A stretch of 64,000 nucleotides of DNA, from assembly GCA_026392465.1 (NCBI GenBank), contig JAPLCA010000029.1:154422-218421 (forward strand). Reading direction: 5' to 3'. Positions 27,931-35,750 of the stretch are shown in pieces; the stretch's first letter is position 1; every line of letters starts with the position of its first letter. The notes beneath the pieces were generated by a model. It had not been told where the DNA came from, did not search any database, and saw nothing but the letters and a program-made list of their open reading frames with translations. Both the position numbers and the translations under genes were made by a program. This stretch comes from Propionibacteriales bacterium. Lineage in GTDB: Bacteria > Actinomycetota > Actinomycetes > Propionibacteriales > Nocardioidaceae.

Positions 27931-28731
27931 TCAGAGGCGACGCAGGACGGTCGTGACCTTGCCGAGGATCGTGGCGTGGGTGCCGTCGATGGGGGAGTAG
28001 TCCTCGTTGTGCGGGAGCAGCCAGACCTGGCCGTCCTTGCGCTGGAACGTCTTGACGGTGGCCTCGCCGTCCAGCATGGCGGCGACGATCTCCCCGTTCT
28101 CGGCGACCGGCTGCTGGCGGACGACCACGTAGTCGCCGTCGCAGATCGCGGCGTCGACCATCGAGTCGCCTCGGACCTCGAGCAGGAACAGCGTGCCGTC
28201 GCCGACGAGCGTGCGGGGGAGCGGGAAGATCTCCTCGACCTGCTCCTCGGCGAGGATCGGGCCGCCAGCGGCGATCCGGCCCACCATGGGCACGTAGGTG
28301 GCCTCGGGCCGCTGGTCGCCGAAGCCCGTCTCGTCGACGACGGAGTCGTCGGCCGAGCTGAGCGTCCGGCGGGCCTTGACGACCTCGGGCAGGAAGATCT
28401 CGATGGCACGGGGCCGGTTCGGGTCGCGCTTGACGTACCCGAGGCGCTCGAGCACCCGCAGCTGGTGCGCCACGGACGAGGTGCTGGCCAGCCCGACGGC
28501 GCCGCCGATCTCACGCATGCTCGGCGGGTAACCGCGCTGCTCGATCTGGTCGCGCATGAAGTGGAGGATCTTCTGCTGGCGTCCGGTGAGGCCGGTCATC
28601 TCGTCGACCGGACCGTCGGGGAGCTCGCGCACGGAGTTGCGTGAACCCTTGGGGCGACCGCGGCGCGGAGGCTCGCTGGACGGGTCCACGGTGTCAGCGG
28701 CTGGGTCGTCGGCTGGGGTGTCGTCGCTCAT
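27931..28731 (-). CDS. lexA: SOS repressor LexA
   Basis: LexA (266 aa) represses the SOS regulon and cleaves itself when bound to RecA filaments. The N-terminal winged helix-turn-helix reads [20 protein letters not shown], then [21 protein letters not shown]. The cleavage site is Ala-Gly in [13 protein letters not shown]. The catalytic Ser is in [14 protein letters not shown] and the Lys in [12 protein letters not shown] 40-residue acidic/Pro-rich N-terminal extension precedes the DNA-binding domain, common in actinobacteria. ATG at 28731 is preferred over a GTG at 28740. It diverges from a LysM gene with LexA boxes between. Confidence 0.97.
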   Translation of the reverse strand: MSDDTPADDPAADTVDPSSEPPRRGRPKGSRNSVRELPDGPVDEMTGLTGRQQKILHFMRDQIEQRGYPPSMREIGGAVGLASTSSVAHQLRVLERLGYVKRDPNRPRAIEIFLPEVVKARRTLSSADDSVVDETGFGDQRPEATYVPMVGRIAAGGPILAEEQVEEIFPLPRTLVGDGTLFLLEVRGDSMVDAAICDGDYVVVRQQPVAENGEIVAAMLDGEATVKTFQRKDGQVWLLPHNEDYSPIDGTHATILGKVTTVLRRL

Positions 28732-28764
28732 GGGGACCACGCTAGACCTCCGCGAGGACGTTTA

Positions 28765-28778
28765 CAAACACATGTTCG
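28765..28778. promoter_or_regulatory. LexA box upstream of lexA
   Basis: CAAACACATGTTCG matches the Gram-positive/actinobacterial SOS box CGAAC-N4-GTTCG with one mismatch, 34 nt before the lexA start. It is suited to autoregulation. Confidence 0.65.
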
Positions 28779-28876
28779 AGAGCGTGTCGCCGTTCGAACA
28801 CGCGCCTCCCAGGGGGCGCTGGAGGAGGCTGGATGGCGCGCTCGACGGGTCCGCGGCGCGTGTCTCGCGTCACCAT

Positions 28877-28890
28877 CGAACATTTCTTCG
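28877..28890. promoter_or_regulatory. Weak LexA box candidate
   Basis: CGAACATTTCTTCG fits CGAAC-N4-GTTCG with one mismatch and lies mid-way between lexA and the LysM gene. Confidence 0.35.
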
Positions 28891-28983
28891 GATCACGTCT
28901 CCCTGCAATTCCAGGGGTGACGTGACGGAGATCGACATCGTGTTCGACAGGGGGCTGCTTTTGTCGGCGCCTTCCCCTACAGT

Positions 28984-28997
28984 CGTACACGTGTTCG
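28984..28997. promoter_or_regulatory. LexA box upstream of the LysM gene (distal)
   Basis: CGTACACGTGTTCG fits CGAAC-N4-GTTCG with one mismatch and is separated from the next box by 2 nt. Confidence 0.55.
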
Positions 28998-28999
28998 AT

Positions 29000-29013
29000 C
29001 GAACATCTGTTCG
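29000..29013. promoter_or_regulatory. LexA box upstream of the LysM gene (proximal, perfect)
   Basis: CGAACATCTGTTCG is a perfect CGAAC-N4-GTTCG site about 112 nt before the LysM start. Together with its neighbour it makes LexA control of the LysM gene very likely. Confidence 0.8.
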
Positions 29014-29124
29014 CCGGATTCGTGGAGCAACCGCCTGCGGAGGACCGACGTTCGAATGACATCGGCAGGCGTTCGATCGGCACACCAGACCTCGCACGAT
29101 CCTCTTCCTTCCCCGGAGGCCCCC

Positions 29125-29481
29125 ATGAGCACCATCTCGATCACCACGTACGACCGTCGCACCCTGCGTCGCCCCGCTGTCGCACCCGTCCGGCTGACCC
29201 GTCGCGGTCGTCTGGTGCTGGTGCTGGCGGTCATCGCGGCTCTGGCTGTCGGTGCCGTCGTGCTCGGCTCCTCCACGGTCGCGACCGACGAGGCGGGCGT
29301 CGTGCCGGCCACGCGTGTCGTCACCGTGCAGGAGGGCCAGACGCTCTGGCAGATCGCCGCCGAGGCGAACCCCGAGGGCGACGTGCGCGACACGGTCGAC
29401 GACATCATGCGGATGAACTCGCTGCCCAGCGCCGGCGACCTGCAGCTCGGTTCCGACCTGGCGGTCCCCGTCTACCGGTGA
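29125..29481 (+). CDS. LysM domain membrane protein, SOS cell-division inhibitor candidate (DivS/ChiZ/YneA-like)
   Basis: The 118-residue protein has a basic N-terminus, one membrane helix (about residues 33-55: LVLVLAVIAALAVGAVVL) and a C-terminal LysM domain starting VVTVQEGQTLWQIAAEANPE. This layout and its place divergent from lexA match DivS of Corynebacterium, ChiZ (Rv2719c) of Mycobacterium and YneA of Bacillus, which halt division during SOS. The perfect LexA box upstream supports the role. The GGAGG ribosome site sits 5 nt before the ATG. Sequence identity to those proteins is low, so the assignment rests on architecture and regulation. Confidence 0.82.
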   Translation: MSTISITTYDRRTLRRPAVAPVRLTRRGRLVLVLAVIAALAVGAVVLGSSTVATDEAGVVPATRVVTVQEGQTLWQIAAEANPEGDVRDTVDDIMRMNSLPSAGDLQLGSDLAVPVYR

Positions 29482-29520
29482 GGCGATCGCCCGGCACCGC
29501 GCGTCGGGCACCATGGGGGC

Positions 29521-30240
29521 ATGGCTCCCGCACCTGACGCGCACCCCCTCGTCGTCCACGTGGTCGCCGACGTCACCGACCGCGACGGTGGTCACGTGCT
29601 GGAGCGACTCGAGGAGCTCGGTGCCAGCGTCGAGTGGCTCGACCGCGACGACCTTCCGCCGCACTGGGACGCCGACGGCGTCGACCTGCTCCTCCTGCTC
29701 GGCTCGGAGCGCTCCGCGCACGACCCGCGGTGGGTGCCGGTCGTCGAGCGGGAGTCTGAGATGGTGCGTGTCGCGGTCGGCACGCACACCCCGGTCATGG
29801 CGATCTGCTACGGCGCCCAGCTCGCAGCGCGCGCCCTCGGCGGCACCTCCTACCGCGGTGACGGTGCCGAGGCAGGCTGGAAGCGCATCGACACGATCGA
29901 CGAGGTGCTCTGCCCGGAGGGCCCGTGGGCTCAGTTCCACCAGGACGTGCTGACGCCGCCGCCGACCTCGACCGTGCTCGGCCACTCCTGGTTCGGGCCG
30001 CAGTGCTTCGTCGACGACGCGTACGGCGGGCGGGTCATCGCCTGGCAGTTCCACCCCGAGGTCACCACCTCGACGTTCGCCCGGTGGGTCGACGAGGACG
30101 CCGCGCTCGTGCGCGCCGAGGGCTCGTCGCCGGCCGAGCTCAAGCGGCAGGCACTCGCCAACGCCGTCCGCAGTCGCCAGGCCGCGCACGACCTCGTCGA
30201 CGCCGCCCTCGCTTACCTGCGCGTGCGGACGACGGCGTAG
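29521..30240 (+). CDS. Class I glutamine amidotransferase domain protein
   Basis: The protein (239 aa) is a stand-alone type 1 glutamine amidotransferase. The nucleophile elbow VMAICYGAQLAARALGG puts the Cys near residue 95, and WQFHPEVTTSTF holds the His-Glu pair near residue 177. The oxyanion region is LLLLLGSERSA rather than the usual GG-P motif. Such proteins resemble GMP-synthase N-terminal domains or gamma-glutamyl-GABA hydrolases, so the ammonia acceptor or substrate is unknown. The gene lies 39 nt after the LysM gene but no LexA control is implied. Confidence 0.85.
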   Translation: MAPAPDAHPLVVHVVADVTDRDGGHVLERLEELGASVEWLDRDDLPPHWDADGVDLLLLLGSERSAHDPRWVPVVERESEMVRVAVGTHTPVMAICYGAQLAARALGGTSYRGDGAEAGWKRIDTIDEVLCPEGPWAQFHQDVLTPPPTSTVLGHSWFGPQCFVDDAYGGRVIAWQFHPEVTTSTFARWVDEDAALVRAEGSSPAELKRQALANAVRSRQAAHDLVDAALAYLRVRTTA

Positions 30241-30249
30241 GCGTCCCGG

Positions 30250-30660
30250 TCAGGACGACGCGACGTTGAACAGCCAGGCCACACCGAACCGGTCGTTCAG
30301 CAGGCCGAACTCGTCGCCCCACGGAGCGGGGCCCAGCGGCACGACGACCTCCGCGCCCTCGCTGAGCCCGTCGAAGTAGTCGCGCAGGCGCTCGTCGTCG
30401 CCGGTGAGCGCGATGTTGATCGCGGTGCCCACCACGGGGTCGTCGCCTCCCGGGGGCGTGTCGGAGGCCATGATGTCCAGGCCCGCGTCGGACACGAGGT
30501 GTCCGTGCATGACCAGGTCGGCGCGAGCGGGATCGTCGCTCATGCCGTAGTCGCCGAAGGTGGCGATGGTCAGCTCGCCTCCGAGGACGGAGTGGTAGAG
30601 CTCCAGCGCCGCGCGCGACTGGTCGCGGAAGTTGAGGTACGGGTTCAGGCGGATCGTCAT
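30250..30660 (-). CDS. VOC family protein, PhnB-like
   Basis: This 136-residue protein is a PhnB/YjdN-type vicinal-oxygen-chelate protein: LNPYLNFRDQSRAALELYHS at the start, GGELTIATFGDYG in the middle and APWGDEFGLLNDRFGVAWLF at the end. Proteins of this subgroup usually lack a full metal site and their function is mostly unknown. It is read opposite to its neighbours and begins at ATG 30660, facing the nrdR promoter. Confidence 0.85.
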   Translation of the reverse strand: MTIRLNPYLNFRDQSRAALELYHSVLGGELTIATFGDYGMSDDPARADLVMHGHLVSDAGLDIMASDTPPGGDDPVVGTAINIALTGDDERLRDYFDGLSEGAEVVVPLGPAPWGDEFGLLNDRFGVAWLFNVASS

Positions 30661-30859
30661 GAAGCCATCCTGCTCGCTCCTGTTCCGAGATGGAACAGAA
30701 TGCACGGATCCGGTCGTGGAGGATGCCGCGACACGCCCTCCCGGACGCGCCCGGGGCTGCCGCGCAGGGCGCTGACCTGCACAAACGCGAGCCCTGCAGA
30801 TTTGTCGGACCAGATCGGTTGACTGGCTTGCACGACCTGGTGCCGAGGCGTACCGTAGC

Positions 30860-30873
30860 CACTACATCTAGTG
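30860..30873. promoter_or_regulatory. NrdR box 1
   Basis: CACTACATCTAGTG has perfect CACTA/TAGTG arms and resembles the NrdR consensus ACACTATATNTAGTGT. It lies 161 nt before the nrdR ATG. Confidence 0.72.
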
Positions 30874-30890
30874 ATTACACCGATGTAGTT

Positions 30891-30904
30891 CTCCACATCT
30901 AGTC
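30891..30904. promoter_or_regulatory. NrdR box 2
   Basis: CTCCACATCTAGTC repeats the ACATCTAGT core of box 1 exactly 31 bp downstream. A spacing of about three helical turns is characteristic of paired NrdR boxes, which should repress nrdR-nrdJ when dATP is high. Confidence 0.7.
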
Positions 30905-31034
30905 CCACAGAGAACGACCAGTTACCCACAGGAATCGCGGGGAATCCACCGGGAATCCCCAGCTCCGTCCCCAGGCGGACGGCACGACGACCCAGGTCGT
31001 CCGGACCAGATCAGACCACGGAGAGGAGAGCACG

Positions 31035-31556
31035 ATGAACTGCCCCTTCTGCAAGGACGGCGACACGCGCGTGCTCGACTCGCGCGTGGCCGACGACGGC
31101 GGCGCCATCCGGCGACGCCGCGTGTGCGGGAACTGCCAGAAGCGGTTCACGACGATCGAGCAGATGCAGCTCACCGTGCTCAAGCGCTCCGGCGCGACCG
31201 AGCCGTTCAACCGCGAGAAGGCCGTCGCGGGCGTCCGCAAGGCGTGCAAGGGTCGCCCCGTCTCCGACGACGACCTCGCACGCCTCGGCCAGCAGGTCGA
31301 GGACGCGCTGCGCGAGAGCGGGGCGGCCGAGATCGCCGCGGACGAGGTGGGGCTGGCCATCCTCGAGCCGCTCAAGTGTCTCGACGAGGTCGCCTACCTG
31401 CGGTTCGCGAGCGTGTACAAGGCGTTCGACTCCGTCGACGACTTCGCCGCCGAGATCGCCGAGCTCATGGCTCGGGCCGCCGACGGCGAGCTCGCCGAGC
31501 ACACCGCCCACCGCGACGGACCAGCCCAGCACGACAGCACGACGCACCACCCCTGA
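31035..31556 (+). CDS. nrdR: Transcriptional repressor NrdR
   Basis: NrdR (173 aa) senses ATP/dATP and represses ribonucleotide reductase genes. Its N-terminal zinc ribbon has [15 protein letters not shown] and [12 protein letters not shown] (four Cys), followed by an ATP-cone domain (about residues 47-137: [15 protein letters not shown] and following). The C-terminus is acidic. A GAGAGGAG ribosome site precedes the ATG. It is followed, 112 nt later, by nrdJ, and paired NrdR boxes precede it. Confidence 0.97.
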   Translation: MNCPFCKDGDTRVLDSRVADDGGAIRRRRVCGNCQKRFTTIEQMQLTVLKRSGATEPFNREKAVAGVRKACKGRPVSDDDLARLGQQVEDALRESGAAEIAADEVGLAILEPLKCLDEVAYLRFASVYKAFDSVDDFAAEIAELMARAADGELAEHTAHRDGPAQHDSTTHHP

Positions 31557-31562
31557 TCTGCT

Positions 31563-31582
31563 GCTCGCCCTCGGGGGCGAGC
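31563..31582 (+). terminator. Short hairpin between nrdR and nrdJ
   Basis: GCTCGCCC pairs with GGGCGAGC around a TCGG loop, 7 nt after the nrdR stop. It may attenuate or stabilise the transcript; there is no U-tract. Confidence 0.35.
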
Positions 31583-31668
31583 GCACGCACCACAGCAGCA
31601 CGGCCTGAGCATCGGGCCCACGCGGCACACCCTTCACACACCCTCAGCGAGACCACAGGAGCAATCTC

Positions 31669-34593
31669 ATGACGGAGACGGTCGACGGATCGACGAGCCG
31701 GGCACAGTCCGGGCGCGCGCGTGCACGGAAGGGCAAGGGCCTGACCATCGAGCGCGTGTACACCACCGAGGGTGTCCACCCCTACGACGCCGTGACCTGG
31801 GAGCGTCGCGACGTCGTGCAGACCAACTGGAAGACGGGGGAGACCGTCTTCGAGCAGCGTGGCGTGGAGTTCCCGGACTTCTGGAGCGTGAACGCCTCCA
31901 CCATCGTCACCACCAAGTACTTCCGTGGCGCGGTGGGGTCGAGCGAGCGCGAGCAGAGCCTGCGCCAGCTGCTCGACCGCGTCGTGCTCACCTACACGAA
32001 GGCCGGCAAGGAGCACGGCTACTTCGCCACCGACGCCGACGCCGAGGTGTTCGAGCACGAGCTGACCCACATGCTCCTGCACCAGGTGTTCAGCTTCAAC
32101 AGCCCCGTCTGGTTCAACGTCGGCACGTCGAGCCCGCAGCAGGTCAGCGCCTGCTTCATCCTCGCCGTCGACGACTCGATGGACTCGATCCTCAACTGGT
32201 ACCGCGAGGAGGGTCTAATCTTCAAGGGTGGGTCGGGCGCCGGCCTCAACCTGTCGCGCATCCGCTCCTCGAAGGAGCTGCTCCGCTCCTCGGGCGGCAC
32301 CGCCTCCGGTCCGGTCTCGTTCATGCGCGGCGCCGACGCGTCCGCGGGCACCATCAAGTCCGGCGGCGCGACGCGTCGTGCGGCCAAGATGGTCGTGCTC
32401 GACGTCGACCACCCGGACATCGTCGAGTTCGTCGAGACGAAGGAGCGCGAGGAGGAGAAGATCCGCGTGCTCCGCGACGCGGGCTTTGACATGGACCTCG
32501 GCGGTGAGGACATCACCAGCGTCCAGTACCAGAACGCCAACAACTCGATCCGCGTCGACGACGCCTTCATGCGCGCCGTCGAGGAGGGCACCTCCTACGG
32601 TCTGCGTGCCCGCACCAGCGGCGAGGTGATCGAGGAGATCGACGCGAAGGAGCTGTGGGGCAAGGTCGCGAAGGCCGCGTGGGCCTGCGCCGACCCGGGC
32701 ATCCAGTACGACTCGACGATCAACGACTGGCACACCACGCCGGAGACGGGCCGCATCACCGCGTCCAACCCGTGCTCGGAGTACATGCACCTCGACAACT
32801 CCAGCTGCAACCTCGCCAGCCTGAACCTGCTCAAGTTCCTCTCCGAGGACGGCACGACGTTCGACGTCGAGCGGTTCGTGAAGAGCGTCGAGCTGATCAT
32901 CACCGCGATGGACATCTCGATCTGCTTCGCCGACTTCCCGACCGAGTCGATCGGCGAGACCACGAAGGCCTACCGTCAGCTCGGCATCGGCTACGCCAAC
33001 CTCGGCGCGATGCTCATGGCCTCGGGCCTGGCGTACGACTCCGACGGCGGCCGTGCACTCGCCGCGTCGATCACGTCGCTGATGACCGGTGTGTCCTACC
33101 GTCGCTCGGCCGAGCTGGCGGGCGTGGTCGGCGCGTACGACGGCTACCAGCAGAACGCCGCCCCGCACACGCGGGTCATGCGCAAGCACCTGGCCGCGAA
33201 CGACGACATCCGCACCCTGCACTCGATGGACATCGCCGTGCAGCGCGAGGCCACGAAGCAGTGGGCCGACAACCTCAAGATCGGCGAGAAGAACGGCTGG
33301 CGCAACGCCCAGGCGTCCGTGCTCGCCCCGACCGGCACCATCGGCTTCATGATGGACTGCGACACGACGGGCATCGAGCCCGACTTCTCGCTGGTCAAGT
33401 TCAAGAAGCTCGTCGGTGGCGGCTCGATGCAGGTCGTCAACCAGACGGTCCCGGTCGCGCTGAAGAAGCTCGGCTATACGGGCGAGACCATCGAGGCGAT
33501 CATGGAGTACATCGCCGAGAAGGGTCACGTCGTCGACGCTCCCGGCCTGAAGACCGAGCACTACGAGGTCTTCGACTGCGCCGTGGGCGACCGCGCGATC
33601 AAGCCGATGGGTCACGTGCGGATGATGGCGGCGGCCCAGCCGTTCCTGTCCGGCGCGATCTCCAAGACGGTCAACATGCCGGAGACGTCCACGGTCGAGG
33701 AGATCGCCGACGTCTACTTCCAGGGCTGGAAGCTCGGCCTGAAGGCGCTCGCGGTCTACCGCGACAACTGCAAGGTCGGCCAGCCGCTGTCCTCGCAGAA
33801 GAGCCAGGACGACAAGACGTCGGCCGCCGCGACCTCCGAGACGACCCCCGAGGTCAAGACGGTCGTCGTCGAGAAGCCGATCCGTCGCCGTCTGCCGAAG
33901 TCGCGTCAGTCGATCACCACGTCGTTCAGCGTCGGTGGCGCCGAGGGCTACATGACGTCGGGTGCGCACGAGAACGGCGAGCTCGGCGAGCTGTTCCTGA
34001 AGCTGGGCAAGCAGGGCTCGACCCTGGCCGGCGTGATGGACGCCTTCTCGATCGCGGTCTCGATCGGCCTGCAGTACGGCGTGCCGCTGGAGACGTTCGT
34101 GCAGAAGTTCACGAACCTCAAGTTCGAGCCGGCGGGCCTCACGGACGACTCCGACGTCCGCATGGCGCAGTCGATCATGGACTACGTCTTCCGTCGTCTG
34201 GCGCTGGACTACCTCGACTTCGACACGCGGTCGGCGCTCGGCATCCACTCGGCCGAGGAGCGTCAGCGCTACCTCGACACGGGCAGCCACCAGCCGATCA
34301 GCAAGGGCTCGACGGCTGCGGAGCTGGTCGAGACCCAGCCGGAGACCCTGAAGGAGGCGGCGACCGCCGAGGCCGCCACCACCGAGGCTCCCGCCGACGT
34401 CACCGCGGCGCAGGCCCAGGCCGACACGGCCAAGCCCGCCCCGAAGACGGCGCACACGTCGGCCGAGCTCCTCGAGGTCATCACCGGCTCCGCCGTCGAC
34501 TCGCCCCTGTGCATGACCTGCGGCACGAAGATGCGTCCCGCCGGCTCCTGCCACGTCTGCGAGGGCTGCGGCAGCACCAGCGGCTGCAGCTGA
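31669..34593 (+). CDS. nrdJ: Vitamin B12-dependent (class II) ribonucleotide reductase NrdJ
   Basis: NrdJ (974 aa) reduces ribonucleotides with adenosylcobalamin and needs no oxygen. Early residues include SPVWFNVGTSSPQQVSACFI with the first redox Cys, then FKGGSGAGLNLSRIRSS. The active-site loop NPCSEYMHLDNSSCNLASLN holds the radical Cys and Glu pair, and APTGTIGFMMDCDTTGIEPD follows. The C-terminus has an Ala/Thr-rich linker (about residues 895-930) and a CMTCGTKMR/CHVCEGCG cysteine tail, typical of this NrdJ group. No cobalamin riboswitch was recognised in the 112 nt upstream. A strong terminator follows. Confidence 0.97.
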   Translation: MTETVDGSTSRAQSGRARARKGKGLTIERVYTTEGVHPYDAVTWERRDVVQTNWKTGETVFEQRGVEFPDFWSVNASTIVTTKYFRGAVGSSEREQSLRQLLDRVVLTYTKAGKEHGYFATDADAEVFEHELTHMLLHQVFSFNSPVWFNVGTSSPQQVSACFILAVDDSMDSILNWYREEGLIFKGGSGAGLNLSRIRSSKELLRSSGGTASGPVSFMRGADASAGTIKSGGATRRAAKMVVLDVDHPDIVEFVETKEREEEKIRVLRDAGFDMDLGGEDITSVQYQNANNSIRVDDAFMRAVEEGTSYGLRARTSGEVIEEIDAKELWGKVAKAAWACADPGIQYDSTINDWHTTPETGRITASNPCSEYMHLDNSSCNLASLNLLKFLSEDGTTFDVERFVKSVELIITAMDISICFADFPTESIGETTKAYRQLGIGYANLGAMLMASGLAYDSDGGRALAASITSLMTGVSYRRSAELAGVVGAYDGYQQNAAPHTRVMRKHLAANDDIRTLHSMDIAVQREATKQWADNLKIGEKNGWRNAQASVLAPTGTIGFMMDCDTTGIEPDFSLVKFKKLVGGGSMQVVNQTVPVALKKLGYTGETIEAIMEYIAEKGHVVDAPGLKTEHYEVFDCAVGDRAIKPMGHVRMMAAAQPFLSGAISKTVNMPETSTVEEIADVYFQGWKLGLKALAVYRDNCKVGQPLSSQKSQDDKTSAAATSETTPEVKTVVVEKPIRRRLPKSRQSITTSFSVGGAEGYMTSGAHENGELGELFLKLGKQGSTLAGVMDAFSIAVSIGLQYGVPLETFVQKFTNLKFEPAGLTDDSDVRMAQSIMDYVFRRLALDYLDFDTRSALGIHSAEERQRYLDTGSHQPISKGSTAAELVETQPETLKEAATAEAATTEAPADVTAAQAQADTAKPAPKTAHTSAELLEVITGSAVDSPLCMTCGTKMRPAGSCHVCEGCGSTSGCS

Positions 34594-34608
34594 GCGGGTT
34601 TCGCATAT

Positions 34609-34650
34609 CTGGCGAGCACCGAGCCTGTGGCTCGGTGCTCGCCAGGTTTT
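34609..34650 (+). terminator. Rho-independent terminator of nrdJ
   Basis: A perfect 17-bp stem (CTGGCGAGCACCGAGCC with its complement), a TGT loop and a trailing GTTTT form a canonical intrinsic terminator 15 nt after nrdJ. It also marks the left edge of the defence island. Confidence 0.9.
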
Positions 34651-34721
34651 GCGTGCCGCCGGTTAAGGGCAGCGACCCAAGGGCTTCCACGCCAGCTAAC
34701 CACTCCGCGCAGGTTCGGGTG

Positions 34722-35609
34722 TCAGCCCGCCGCTTGGAAGCGTTCGAAACGAACGGCGAGGCGCTCCGCGTCGGGCCGGTCAGCATCGTTCTTCGGAAGT
34801 TTGATATAGCGCCCGTCCATATGCTGGAGTCCGTACTTCAGCATGGGCCCGTCTACTTCTTCGAGGACCGACGGATTGATTCTGACCTCGAAGTCAGGAG
34901 AGACGCCGAGGATGTCACTGTCGTAGGCAGCGTGGTGGATCTTGCACAGCGCGAGGCCGTTCCGCACGATCGGGTCGCCGGCGTCCTCCGAATCTCCGAT
35001 GATGTGCGCTGCATCCAAGAGCCGCCCGTGGCGCAGGGCGCACACGGCGCACTGGGTTTCATAGGCGCGAAGCACCCGGCCGCGGAACTCGGCTTGGTGG
35101 AGGCGCTGCTGCGTGACGCGTGAGATGTAGCGACGTTCGGCTTCTGTGGGGTTCGTTGGGTCGGCCAGGAATCGGATGCTCTCATCGAGAGCGAGGAGGA
35201 AGTATCGCTCCTCGATGACATCCGCTGCCACGTAGACGGGGAAGATCGGTACATAGATCTTCGGCTCGATCTTGCGAAGAAGGATGATCGGGCTACCGAG
35301 CTCGTAGGCGCGACGCAACTTCCTGTTGTCGCCGTCGGTCCCACCAGTGCGGTAGTCGTACCGGAAGAGACTGCCGTCGAGTTCTGCATCGGCGTACGGG
35401 CCCGTCGGCGACGACATGACCGTCAATGTCGCTTCCATCTCCTTCGGGTTTCGAATGCCTCGGGAGTAGTCGATGAGCTTCCACTTCATGTCTGCGACCG
35501 GCAGAGCGCTCAACTGCTCGCGGGTCACTGTCCCGGTCTCCGCCGCGGTATGCGCCAGCGCATCCATGATCAGGCGGCGGAGTGCGAGTTCGGAGGATTC
35601 TTCGGTCAC
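34722..35609 (-). CDS. HNH endonuclease domain protein (restriction-like)
   Basis: The protein (about 295 aa from GTG 35609) has a C-terminal HNH nuclease domain of the HNH_2 restriction type: CAVCALRHGRLLDAAHIIGD, then VRNGLALCKIHHAAYDSDIL, giving the His-Asn-His set and a CxxC pair. The N-terminal 190 residues, with YPV/VYVAADVIEERYFLLAL-like strands, resemble the recognition half of modified-base-specific HNH restriction enzymes; which base is unknown. It is convergent with nrdJ and divergent from the DUF262 gene. The exact start is uncertain because the frame is open to 35774. Confidence 0.8.
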   Translation of the reverse strand: MTEESSELALRRLIMDALAHTAAETGTVTREQLSALPVADMKWKLIDYSRGIRNPKEMEATLTVMSSPTGPYADAELDGSLFRYDYRTGGTDGDNRKLRRAYELGSPIILLRKIEPKIYVPIFPVYVAADVIEERYFLLALDESIRFLADPTNPTEAERRYISRVTQQRLHQAEFRGRVLRAYETQCAVCALRHGRLLDAAHIIGDSEDAGDPIVRNGLALCKIHHAAYDSDILGVSPDFEVRINPSVLEEVDGPMLKYGLQHMDGRYIKLPKNDADRPDAERLAVRFERFQAAG

Positions 35610-35750
35610 TGGGAGATCATGACGCAGAGCCGCCGCCGGCGGTATCGATCGGGGACCGGGATCCGATCTCACGAAGGCGAGACGCTGCGAATCCGTGCTG
35701 ACACTATGAGCGGAAGTAAGTCGAGCAGCCAAGAGGGCACGGGGGCACCA

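Noticed and set aside
28933..28946. Additional LexA box CGACATCGTGTTCG
   Set aside because: Two mismatches in the left half-site; not better than chance in this region.
31557..31668. Cobalamin riboswitch before nrdJ
   Set aside because: The gap is only 112 nt, and no B12-box-like conserved core was recognised; NrdR boxes upstream already explain regulation.
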